Source of the DNA: Pseudomonadota bacterium
GTDB lineage: Bacteria > Pseudomonadota > Gammaproteobacteria > Burkholderiales > SG8-39
Direction of reading: 5' to 3'
NCBI GenBank assembly: GCA_021847125.1
Contig: JAJZUK010000035.1
Span: forward strand, 1-8,243
DNA: 8,243 nt
Shown one piece after another: positions 1 to 5,127 of this stretch. Every line of letters starts with the position of its first letter. The first letter of the stretch is position 1. The notes below the pieces were generated by a model. That model was given only the letters and a program-made list of their open reading frames with translations, made no database searches and was not told the DNA's origin. The translations under genes and the position numbers were made by a program.

Positions 1-88
1 CGATGCGCGTGAGCGCATCTTCGACCAAGGCCTGGCTGCTGGTCTTGCGCGCGGCGAGCTCGGCCGCGAGCGTCATGATAGGTTTCAT
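1..88 (-). CDS. Probable amidase (amidase signature family), N-terminal fragment
   Basis: Only the first 29 codons are present; the gene continues past the left edge. Translated from the ATG at 88 it begins MKPIMTLAAELAARK and continues TSSQALVEDALTRI. This resembles the N-terminal helix of amidase-signature enzymes (GatA/AtzF-like), whose opening typically reads L-A-x-x-L-A-x-(R/G)-x-x-S-S-x-x-L-V-E-x-A-L-x-R-I. The Ser-cisSer-Lys catalytic core would lie outside the window, so substrate and activity cannot be judged. The second in-frame Met (ATG at 76) is an alternative start, and neither has a clear Shine-Dalgarno sequence. The reading frame stays open upstream toward comF, but no family-like residues appear there. 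It is divergent from comF across 79 bases. The assignment rests on a short match and is moderate only. Confidence 0.55.
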   Translation of the reverse strand, partial: MKPIMTLAAELAARKTSSQALVEDALTRI

Positions 89-130
89 CGCCAGCGCGCG
101 TGCAGGCGCAACCGCTGCGCGGCGCCGGAT

Positions 131-159
131 TTGACCGCTGTCGGGTTCATGGTTACTCT
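131..159 (+). promoter_or_regulatory. Candidate sigma-70 promoter for comF-trmL
   Basis: TTGACC at 131-136 matches the -35 consensus at five of six positions. A 17-base spacer leads to TACTCT at 154-159, which matches the -10 consensus at only three of six. Initiation would fall near 166, almost on the ATG at 168, which would make that start nearly leaderless or favour the TTG at 201. It lies in the only gap upstream of comF, but the weak -10 makes this a guess. Confidence 0.25.
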
Positions 160-167
160 CGTCTCGG

Positions 168-917
168 ATGACCAACGCATCTTCAGGGAAGCATTTCCAC
201 TTGTCAATTTCGCTGCGCGCGTTGCTGGCCCTGGGAACGAAGCTCGGGCGCGGCCTGCTCGCGCAGGACTGCCTGCTGTGCCAGGCGGCGAGCCGCGGGC
301 AGCTGCTGTGCGCGGCCTGCGCGAGCGAACTGCCGTCGACCGGATCGGCCTGCCCGCGTTGCGCCGCGGCCGGCAATGGCGGCGCCGAATGCGGCGCCTG
401 CATCGCCGACCCGCCGCATTACGATGCGAGCTGCGCCGCGTTCGTCTATGCGCACCCGGTGGATGCGCTGGTCCAGGCGCTCAAGTATGGCGGACAGCTC
501 GCGCTGGCCGGATGGTTCGCGCAGGCGCTGCAGCGGCGCATCGGCGCTGCCGGCGGCGTCGACCTGATCCTGCCCCTGCCGCTGCATCCGGCACGCCTGG
601 CCGAACGCGGCTTCAATCAGTCGGCCGAGATCGCCAAGGTGCTGTCACGCCTCACCGGCATCGCCATGGATGCGCAGCTTGCGCGGCGCGTGCGCAATAC
701 CGCGCCGCAGGCCGCGCTGCCCTGGCGCGAGCGCGAGCGCAACATGCGCGGCGCCTTCGCCTGCGACGCCGATCTTGCCGGCTTGCGCGTGGCCGTGGTG
801 GACGACGTCATGACCACCGGCGCTACGCTGAACGAGTTCGCGCGTACGCTCAAGCACAGCGGTGCCGCGCGCGTCGAGAACTGGGTGGTCGCACGCACGG
901 CGCGCGATGTTGTTTGA
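168..917 (+). CDS. comF: ComF family protein (double zinc ribbon plus phosphoribosyltransferase fold)
   Basis: This is a 249-residue ComF/GntX-type protein. The N-terminal half has paired cysteines (C35/C38, C48/C51, C62/C65, C75/C78), as in a zinc-ribbon module. The C-terminal half is a type I phosphoribosyltransferase fold, with the family's RGFNQS segment at about 147-152 and the PRPP-binding loop VVDDVMTTGAT at 210-220. ComF homologues are needed for DNA uptake during natural transformation in several bacteria, but many carriers are not known to be competent and the biochemical reaction is unsettled. The ATG at 168 has no clear ribosome site. A TTG at 201 is preceded by AGGGAAG (185-191, 9 bases upstream) and would give 238 residues, closer to the roughly 227 of E. 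coli GntX. trmL follows 8 bases after the stop, so the two are probably cotranscribed. Family assignment is secure; the exact start is not. Confidence 0.9.
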   Translation: MTNASSGKHFHLSISLRALLALGTKLGRGLLAQDCLLCQAASRGQLLCAACASELPSTGSACPRCAAAGNGGAECGACIADPPHYDASCAAFVYAHPVDALVQALKYGGQLALAGWFAQALQRRIGAAGGVDLILPLPLHPARLAERGFNQSAEIAKVLSRLTGIAMDAQLARRVRNTAPQAALPWRERERNMRGAFACDADLAGLRVAVVDDVMTTGATLNEFARTLKHSGAARVENWVVARTARDVV

Positions 918-925
918 CATCGTTC

Positions 926-1390
926 ATGTTTAACATCGTTCTATATCAGCCGGAAATCCCGCCCAATACCGGCAACATCATCCGTCTAGCCGCCAACAGC
1001 GGCGCCACCCTGCACCTGGTCGAACCGCTGGGGTTTCGCCTCGAGGACCGCGAATTGAAGCGCGCCGGCCTCGATTATCACGAGTATGCCGGCCTGGTGG
1101 TGCACAAGGATTGGGAGACGGCCTGCGCGCAGCTGCAGGGCAGGCGCATGTTCGCTTTTTCCACGCGCGCCGAGCGCCTGTACACCGAGCCCGCCTACCG
1201 CGCGGGCGACGCGCTGCTGTTCGGGCCGGAGACGCGCGGCCTGCCGCCGGAGATATTGCACAGCCTGCCGGCCGCGCAGCGTCTGCGCCTGCCGCTGCGC
1301 CCCGGCAACCGCAGCCTCAATCTGTCCAATGCGGTCGCAGTCGCGGTATACGAAGCCTGGCGGCAGCAGGGCTTTGCCGGCGCGAAGTAG
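926..1390 (+). CDS. trmL: tRNA (cytidine(34)/uridine-2'-O)-methyltransferase TrmL
   Basis: This is a SPOUT-class, AdoMet-dependent methyltransferase. TrmL modifies the 2'-OH of wobble nucleotide 34 in tRNA-Leu isoacceptors. The protein has 154 residues (E. coli TrmL has about 157), so it is a minimal single-domain member. Visible motifs are the N-terminal NIVLYQPEIPPNTGNIIR at 3-20, FGPETRGLP at 99-107, and the trefoil-knot segment LPLRPGNRSLNLSNAVAVA at 122-140, followed by VYEAW. The same frame is open far upstream inside comF, but family homology begins exactly at the ATG at 926, so that start was taken. There is no obvious Shine-Dalgarno sequence, and translational coupling to comF (8-base gap) is plausible. 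It converges on gpsA with a 32-base gap. In E. coli trmL also sits close to gpsA, after cysE. Confidence 0.95.
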   Translation: MFNIVLYQPEIPPNTGNIIRLAANSGATLHLVEPLGFRLEDRELKRAGLDYHEYAGLVVHKDWETACAQLQGRRMFAFSTRAERLYTEPAYRAGDALLFGPETRGLPPEILHSLPAAQRLRLPLRPGNRSLNLSNAVAVAVYEAWRQQGFAGAK

Positions 1391-1394
1391 CGGA

Positions 1395-1418
1395 CCGTAG
1401 CAGCGTCGCTCGGGTTTT
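1395..1418 (+). terminator. Weak candidate intrinsic terminator after trmL
   Basis: CCG (1395-1397) and AGC (1399-1401), separated by a bulged T, can pair with GCT (1408-1410) and CGG (1411-1413) around a six-base loop. One G and TTTT (1415-1418) follow. The short interrupted stem and only four T residues make it a poor terminator. Its place in the convergent trmL/gpsA gap is the main support. Confidence 0.3.
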
Positions 1419-1422
1419 GCCT

Positions 1423-2403
1423 CTAGATTTCGCCCTTGGGGTCGCGCGCGAGCAATTGCTCCACCGCCTCGCGCGGCGCAACTCCGCCGAACAGGACGGC
1501 GCATACCGCCTGCGTGATCGGCATGTCGATGCCCAGCTGCCCGGCGCGCTTTGCCACTGCCGCCGCGGTATGCACGCCCTCGGCCACATGCCCCAGTTCG
1601 CGCAGGATGTGGTCCAACTTCCGGCCTTGGGCCAGTCCGAGGCCCACGCGCCGGTTGCGCGACAACCCGCCGGTGCAAGTCAGGATCAGGTCTCCGGCGC
1701 CGGTGAGTCCGGTGAAGGTCTCGGGACGCCCGCCGAGCTTCACTCCGAGACGGGTTATTTCGGCCAAGCCGCGCGTGATCAAGGCCGCGCGCGCGTTCGC
1801 GCCCAGACCCAGGCCGTCGGCGATGCCGGTGGCGATGGCCATGACATTTTTCACCGCGCCGCCGACCTCTACGCCGGTGATGTCATTGCTGAAGTAGACG
1901 CGCAGACGCAAGCCGTGCAGGGCGCGCGCCGTGGCCCGGCTGAACCCGGCATCGGCAGAGGCAAGCGTGAGTGCGGTCGGCAAGCCGCGCGCAACCTCGA
2001 GCGCGAAACTCGGGCCCGACAACACCCCGTAGGCGCTGCCGGAAGGCAGAAGGCGCGCGGCGATCTGATGCGGCAGTTCGGCGCTCTGCGGCTCGAAGCC
2101 TTTGCACAGCCACACCACGGGTTTGCCCATGGGCGCAAGCCGCGCCAGCATGTCGGAGAGCGCCGCCGTCGGCGTCGCTACCAGCACCAGCTCGGCCGCG
2201 GCAACGGCGGCGGCGAATTCGGCTTCGAGCGCAAGCTGCGGCGGCAGCTCGATTTCAGGCAGGTAGCGCTGGTTGCGGCGCGCAGCCGCGATAGCCCTGC
2301 ATTGCGCGGGATCGCGGCCCCAAAGTACGGTCTCGTGCCTGGCGCAAAGGCTGGCGGCGATTGCCGTGCCCCAGGCGCCGGCGCCGAGTACGCTGATCCG
2401 CAT
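1423..2403 (-). CDS. gpsA: Glycerol-3-phosphate dehydrogenase [NAD(P)+]
   Basis: GpsA reduces dihydroxyacetone phosphate to sn-glycerol-3-phosphate in the cytoplasm, supplying the backbone of phospholipids. The 326-residue protein has the usual length and layout. The Rossmann motif GAGAWGTA is at 7-14, with WGR at 28-30. A conserved KGFE segment is at 101-104, SGPSFA at 129-134, and the catalytic-lysine region [17 protein letters not shown] at 181-197, with K185 as the expected catalytic base. The C-terminal helical domain includes [13 protein letters not shown] at 231-243 and AEGVHTA at 274-280. The ATG at 2403 coincides with the start of the Rossmann fold, so it is firm, though no strong ribosome site precedes it. 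It is last in the minus-strand cluster, 18 bases after the SH3 gene, and near secB as in many Proteobacteria. The TAG stop at 1423-1425 faces the end of trmL. Confidence 0.97.
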   Translation of the reverse strand: MRISVLGAGAWGTAIAASLCARHETVLWGRDPAQCRAIAAARRNQRYLPEIELPPQLALEAEFAAAVAAAELVLVATPTAALSDMLARLAPMGKPVVWLCKGFEPQSAELPHQIAARLLPSGSAYGVLSGPSFALEVARGLPTALTLASADAGFSRATARALHGLRLRVYFSNDITGVEVGGAVKNVMAIATGIADGLGLGANARAALITRGLAEITRLGVKLGGRPETFTGLTGAGDLILTCTGGLSRNRRVGLGLAQGRKLDHILRELGHVAEGVHTAAAVAKRAGQLGIDMPITQAVCAVLFGGVAPREAVEQLLARDPKGEI

Positions 2404-2421
2404 CGCAGGCGCCGCGCCGCG

Positions 2422-2856
2422 CTACAGGCCCCAGACCTGGTTTGCGCGTACGTAACCGGTCTGGCCGTCGAGGTGACGCACCTTGACCCAGAGGCCCGCG
2501 CCGAGTTCGACCACTTCCAGCGCCACCCCCTGCTTGGCCTGGAACACCAGCGGTGCGCCATCGTCGGGTTTCTGCCGGATGTCGGCCAGCGTTGCGGTCA
2601 CCAGCACCGTGCGCGTGTTGGACAGGTCTTTCTTCTCCACCCAGGCGAGATCGCCGGCGACATCGCGCACCTTGGTCCAGTTGTCCACCTGGACGATGAT
2701 CTCCACAGGGTAGAGCTTGCTTGCCACGAACAGCTTGTTCGCCTTGAGCGAGGGCGCATCGTACATGGTCACGGCGTTGTCGCCGATGGAGCGGTACTCC
2801 CCCGCCCAGGCCGCCGGCGCGGCAAGCAACAGGACCAGTAGGCAAAGTCGGCGCAT
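2422..2856 (-). CDS. Exported protein with two bacterial SH3-like domains
   Basis: This is a 144-residue protein of unproven function. Residues 1-18 form a classic Sec signal peptide: MRR, then a Leu/Ala-rich core, ending AWA before GEYRS, which places the product in the periplasm. The mature part appears to hold two SH3b-like repeats, about 22-78 (with MYDAPSLKANKLF and WTKVRDVAGDLAWVEKKDL) and about 84-144 (with LADIRQKPDDGAPLVF, WVKVRHLDGQTGYVRANQVWGL). Each repeat shows the SH3_3 pattern of an x-R/Y-x-x-P/A-P turn, then W-x-K-V-R and a G-x-x-x-(W/Y)-V-x-x-x-x-(V/L) end. Such domains often bind peptidoglycan or partner proteins; that role is inferred. A TTG three codons upstream (2865) abuts the secB stop, but the ATG at 2856 gives a proper signal peptide and was preferred. 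Spacing is 9 bases from secB and 18 to gpsA, so it is very likely in that operon. Confidence 0.85.
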   Translation of the reverse strand: MRRLCLLVLLLAAPAAWAGEYRSIGDNAVTMYDAPSLKANKLFVASKLYPVEIIVQVDNWTKVRDVAGDLAWVEKKDLSNTRTVLVTATLADIRQKPDDGAPLVFQAKQGVALEVVELGAGLWVKVRHLDGQTGYVRANQVWGL

Positions 2857-2865
2857 GCTGTGCAA

Positions 2866-3333
2866 TTAGTGCGCGATTTCGATCTTGGGTGCGGCCTGCG
2901 CCTGTTCCTGTTGCAGCCGCTGCAGGTAGATCGCCTCGAAATTCACCGGCGCCAGGTACACCGGCGGGAAACCGGCGCGTGCAACGACATCGGACACCGC
3001 CTCGCGCGCATAGGGAAAGAGTATGTTCGGGCAGGCGGTCGCGAGCAGAGGTTCGAGGTCGGATTCGGGCACGTTGCGTATCTGGAAAATGCCGGCTTGC
3101 GCCGCCTCCACCAGGAACATGGTTTTCTCGCCCGCCTTTGCCGTCACCGTAACCGTCAACACCACCTGATACAGGCCTTCGCCTATGGACCCGCCCTCGT
3201 TATGCAGCTGCACGTCGACTTGCGGCTGCTCGCCGGAGAGGAACACTTCGGGCGCGTGCGGGATCTCCAAGGACAGGTCCTTGACGTAAATCTTCTCGAT
3301 GCCGAATACCGGCTGCTGCTGCGGTTGGTTCAT
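2866..3333 (-). CDS. secB: Protein-export chaperone SecB
   Basis: SecB is a cytoplasmic tetrameric chaperone that holds preproteins unfolded and delivers them to SecA for post-translational export. The protein is 155 residues, the same length as E. coli SecB. Hallmark segments include [20 protein letters not shown] (8-27), the beta strands [14 protein letters not shown], and the C-terminal hallmark [12 protein letters not shown] followed by [15 protein letters not shown]. The Gln/Ala-rich tail ends in APKIEIAH, while the zinc-contacting SecA-binding tail of E. coli SecB is not evident. The frame is open upstream to 3432, but homology starts at [11 protein letters not shown], so the ATG at 3333 is taken. 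A weak GGAA lies upstream. grxC ends 37 bases before it and the SH3 gene starts 9 bases after it, in the conserved grxC-secB-gpsA order. Confidence 0.97.
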   Translation of the reverse strand: MNQPQQQPVFGIEKIYVKDLSLEIPHAPEVFLSGEQPQVDVQLHNEGGSIGEGLYQVVLTVTVTAKAGEKTMFLVEAAQAGIFQIRNVPESDLEPLLATACPNILFPYAREAVSDVVARAGFPPVYLAPVNFEAIYLQRLQQEQAQAAPKIEIAH

Positions 3334-3370
3334 TTTGGTTCCAGTGATTGAAGAAGGAGTGCTGCTGCCG

Positions 3371-3634
3371 TCAGCCCTGGCCGCGCAGCAGCGGATCGAG
3401 CTTGCCGGCGCGATCGAGCGCAGCGAGATCATCGAAGCCGCCCACGTGAACCTCGCCGATATAAATCTGCGGCACGGTGCGCCGGCCCGTCTTTGCCATC
3501 ATTTCCTCGCGCCGCGCGGGATCGAGGTCGATGCGGATTTTCTCGATTTCGGCCACGCCCTTGGACTTGAGCAGCATCTCGGCGCGCTGGCAGTAAGGGC
3601 ACACGGCGGTGCTGTACATGCGGATCTTTGTCAT
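3371..3634 (-). CDS. grxC: Glutaredoxin 3 (dithiol glutaredoxin)
   Basis: This is an 87-residue thioredoxin-fold protein, the normal size for class I glutaredoxins such as E. coli Grx3. The dithiol active site CPYC is at 12-15. The cis-proline glutathione-binding motif TVPQIYI is at 53-59, and the second glutathione-contact segment GGFDDL is at 65-70. It reduces disulfides and glutathione mixed disulfides in the cytoplasm with glutathione as donor. The ATG at 3634 begins MTKIRMYST and fits the family. No ribosome site lies within 14 bases upstream; the nearest Shine-Dalgarno-like sequence is inside the hairpin described at 3649-3670. It lies 91 bases after the rhodanese gene and 37 bases before secB. 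Confidence 0.97.
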   Translation of the reverse strand: MTKIRMYSTAVCPYCQRAEMLLKSKGVAEIEKIRIDLDPARREEMMAKTGRRTVPQIYIGEVHVGGFDDLAALDRAGKLDPLLRGQG

Positions 3635-3648
3635 AAGTTTATTTCAAT

Positions 3649-3670
3649 ATGAGGGGATACCTCCCCTCAT
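3649..3670 (-). promoter_or_regulatory. Perfect 9-bp stem-loop in the grxC leader
   Basis: The nine bases ATGAGGGGA at 3649-3657 are the exact reverse complement of 3662-3670, around a four-base loop. Read on the transcribed (minus) strand the loop is GGTA, and the core GGAGGT (3664-3659) spans the end of the 5' arm and the loop. The stem ends 14 bases before the grxC ATG. No T-run follows on either strand, so it is not a typical intrinsic terminator. A second copy of CTCCCCT at 3672-3678 repeats the one at 3661-3667 and could pair alternatively with the 3' arm. It may be an mRNA processing, stability or translation-control element between the rhodanese and grxC genes; its function is inference. 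Confidence 0.6.
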
Positions 3671-3688
3671 GCTCCCCTAAATTGGCCT

Positions 3689-3710
3689 GTTGCAGAATGA
3701 ATCTTGCAAC
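3689..3710. repeat. 6-bp inverted repeat between the rhodanese and grxC genes
   Basis: GTTGCA at 3689-3694 and TGCAAC at 3705-3710 are perfect reverse complements separated by ten bases. This could be a small hairpin after the rhodanese stop or an operator-like site. No T-run follows it on the minus strand, so termination is not supported. Confidence 0.35.
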
Positions 3711-3725
3711 GGATACTAAATACGC

Positions 3726-4133
3726 CTACTTCTGCACCGGCAGCCCGGCCTGCCGCCACGCCGCAAAGCCGCCGCTCAGGTTGACTACGTTGGAAAAGCC
3801 GTGTTTTCTCAGCGTCGCGGCGGCGCTGGCGGAACGGCTGCCGCTGGCGCAATACACGATCACCGGCTTGTCCTTGAACTTCTCGATATCGACCAGCCGT
3901 GCCTCCAGCTGCGATAGCGGCAGCCCGCGCGAATTGAGGATGTGCGATTGCGCGAATTCGGCCTGTTCGCGCACGTCCAGCACCAGCGCATCCTCGCGGT
4001 TGATCAATTGCGTCGCCTCCAGCGTATTGACCGACGGTCCCCCCGCGCCGCGCCGCAACAGCGGCCAGATCAGCATCGCGCCGCTTACGCACGCGACTGC
4101 GACGAGGTAAATGTTGTCCATTACGAATTTCAC
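3726..4133 (-). CDS. Membrane-anchored single-domain rhodanese-like protein (YibN type)
   Basis: This is a 135-residue protein with one transmembrane segment at about 8-26 ([16 protein letters not shown]) followed by RR and a short linker, then one rhodanese domain at about 36-133. The domain shows LDVRE at 52-56, the active-site loop CASGSRS at 95-101 with nucleophile C95, and the ending [16 protein letters not shown]. Rhodaneses carry sulfane sulfur as a cysteine persulfide. E. coli YibN has the same N-anchored layout and also precedes grxC-secB-gpsA; its physiological acceptor is not well defined. The positive residues after the segment suggest the domain is cytoplasmic. The start is GTG at 4133, chosen because AGGAG lies five bases upstream; the ATG at 4121 would be 17 bases from it. 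It is first gene of the minus-strand cluster, divergent from gpmA. Confidence 0.92.
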   Translation of the reverse strand: MKFVMDNIYLVAVACVSGAMLIWPLLRRGAGGPSVNTLEATQLINREDALVLDVREQAEFAQSHILNSRGLPLSQLEARLVDIEKFKDKPVIVYCASGSRSASAAATLRKHGFSNVVNLSGGFAAWRQAGLPVQK

Positions 4134-4138
4134 GCCTG

Positions 4139-4143
4139 CTCCT
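4139..4143 (-). promoter_or_regulatory. Ribosome binding site that fixes the rhodanese GTG start
   Basis: On the minus strand AGGAG is followed by five bases (CAGGC) and then GTG. This is the best Shine-Dalgarno match in the minus cluster and selects the GTG at 4133 over the ATG at 4121. Confidence 0.75.
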
Positions 4144-4269
4144 AATGTTGGGCCGAATTGCGCCGGAGATTTCGCCCGATCCTGTCGATCGGCATGATGG
4201 TGCGCGCAGCACGCTCAAGGGGCCTTGCTCATCGGCCAGGTCGCAAATATCTCGCGCGCAGCCGGTCGG

Positions 4270-4297
4270 TTCACGGTTTCTGCTAGCGGAATATTAT
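4270..4297 (+). promoter_or_regulatory. Candidate sigma-70 promoter for gpmA
   Basis: TTCACG at 4270-4275 (four of six matches to -35), a 16-base spacer, then TATTAT at 4292-4297 (five of six to -10). TATAAA at 4295-4300 is an overlapping alternative -10. The site is in the most AT-rich patch of the 206-base divergent gap and about 43 bases upstream of the gpmA ATG. Confidence 0.5.
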
Positions 4298-4306
4298 AAA
4301 ATATTC
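4289..4306. promoter_or_regulatory. AT-rich palindrome overlapping -10 elements on both strands
   Basis: GAATATT (4289-4295) and AATATTC (4300-4306) are perfect reverse complements around ATAA. On the minus strand 4298-4293 reads exactly TATAAT, the consensus -10, although no good -35 lies 16-18 bases upstream of it. On the plus strand the same bases hold the gpmA -10 candidates. It may be a shared promoter core or a regulator site for the divergent rhodanese and gpmA clusters. Apart from this and the gpmA signals, the 206-base gap (4134-4339) shows only small chance-like inverted repeats. Confidence 0.4.
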
Positions 4307-4329
4307 GCAGGCTTGCCGTACGGTAAAAA

Positions 4330-4334
4330 AAGGA
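4330..4334 (+). promoter_or_regulatory. Ribosome binding site of gpmA
   Basis: AAGGA ends five bases before the ATG at 4340. The frame is open for 65 codons further upstream, so this site, with the match of [12 protein letters not shown] to the family N-terminus, settles the start. Confidence 0.8.
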
Positions 4335-4339
4335 TAGTC

Positions 4340-5089
4340 ATGAAAAAAGTGATTCTGCTCAGACACGGCGAATCGGTCTGGAACAAGGAGAACCGCTTCA
4401 CCGGCTGGACCGACGTCGATCTGACGGCGAAGGGCGTGGAAGAGGCAGGAAACGCGGGCGAGCTGATGCGCGAGGCAGGCCTGGCGTTCGACCTCGCGCA
4501 CACTTCGGTGCTCAGGCGCGCGATCAAGACCCTGTGGCTGGCGCTGGAGCGCATGGACTTGATGTGGATTCCGGTATCGCACTCCTGGCGCCTCAACGAG
4601 CGCCACTACGGCGCACTGCAAGGCCTGAACAAGGCTGAAACCGCGGCCAAATTCGGCGACGCACAGGTGCTCGCCTGGCGTCGCAGCTACGATATCCCGC
4701 CGCCGGCGCTCGCCGCAGACGATCCGCGCTATCCCGGCGCCGACCCGCGCTACCGCGGGCTGGCACCGAACCAGGTACCGCTCACCGAATGTCTCAAGGA
4801 CACGGTGGCGCGCGTGCTGCCCTACTGGAACCAGTCCATCGCCCCGGACATACGCGCGGGCAAGCGCATCCTGATCGCAGCGCACGGCAATTCGATCCGC
4901 GCACTGGTGAAGTACCTGGACAAGGTGAGCGATACCGACATCGTCGGCCTCAACATTCCCACCGGGGTGCCGCTGGTGTACGAGCTGGACGATGCGCTCA
5001 AACCCCTGCGCCACTACTACCTCGGCGATGCGGCCGAAGTCGAAAAGGCGATGCAGGCGGTCGCGAACCAGGGCAAGGCGAAGACTTGA
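4340..5089 (+). CDS. gpmA: 2,3-bisphosphoglycerate-dependent phosphoglycerate mutase
   Basis: GpmA interconverts 3-phosphoglycerate and 2-phosphoglycerate in glycolysis and gluconeogenesis through a phosphohistidine intermediate. The protein has 249 residues (E. coli GpmA has 250). The histidine phosphatase signature LLRHGES places catalytic H9 next to R8. [10 protein letters not shown] is at 20-29, [10 protein letters not shown] at 55-64, [11 protein letters not shown] at 85-95 with the acid/base E87, and [10 protein letters not shown] at 180-189 with the second catalytic H182. The long insert typical of the cofactor-dependent form is present ([15 protein letters not shown]). The first gene of the plus cluster, it is divergent from the rhodanese gene and 38 bases before the EnvC-like gene. 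In E. coli this position next to yibN is held by the unrelated cofactor-independent mutase gpmM. Confidence 0.97.
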   Translation: MKKVILLRHGESVWNKENRFTGWTDVDLTAKGVEEAGNAGELMREAGLAFDLAHTSVLRRAIKTLWLALERMDLMWIPVSHSWRLNERHYGALQGLNKAETAAKFGDAQVLAWRRSYDIPPPALAADDPRYPGADPRYRGLAPNQVPLTECLKDTVARVLPYWNQSIAPDIRAGKRILIAAHGNSIRALVKYLDKVSDTDIVGLNIPTGVPLVYELDDALKPLRHYYLGDAAEVEKAMQAVANQGKAKT

Positions 5090-5118
5090 ATCCGGCGCCG
5101 GGGATGCGCGGCGCGGGC

Positions 5119-5123
5119 AGGAG
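5119..5123 (+). promoter_or_regulatory. Ribosome binding site that fixes the EnvC-like start
   Basis: AGGAG is followed by four bases and the ATG at 5128. This supports 5128 over the in-frame ATG at 5104 and over the much longer open frame beginning inside gpmA. Confidence 0.7.
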
Positions 5124-5127
5124 CGAC

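Noticed and set aside
131..925. Long 5' extension of the trmL frame through comF
   Set aside because: The extension is out of frame with comF, Arg/Ala-rich and without TrmL homology; the family begins at the ATG at 926.
1111..2841. 576-codon plus-strand open frame covering trmL, gpsA and the SH3 gene
   Set aside because: It lies antisense to gpsA and the SH3 gene, whose products are clearly recognisable. Its translation is Arg/Ala/Gly-rich with no known motif, as expected of GC-rich antisense frames.
3334..3432. 33-codon N-terminal extension of secB
   Set aside because: It overlaps the end of grxC, has no SecB-like sequence, and SecB homology and usual length start at 3333.
4216..4227. CAAGG-GG-CCTTG inverted repeat in the divergent gap
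   Set aside because: The two-base loop cannot close a hairpin with these arms intact, and no second copy was seen.
4145..4339. 65-codon extension of gpmA into the divergent gap
   Set aside because: The GpmA N-terminus [12 protein letters not shown] and the AAGGA ribosome site place the start at 4340; the extension would also cover the promoter candidates.
5092..5101. 10-bp palindrome CCGGCGCCGG between gpmA and the EnvC-like gene
   Set aside because: Such G/C palindromes are common by chance at this composition, there is no loop to form a useful hairpin and no T-run.
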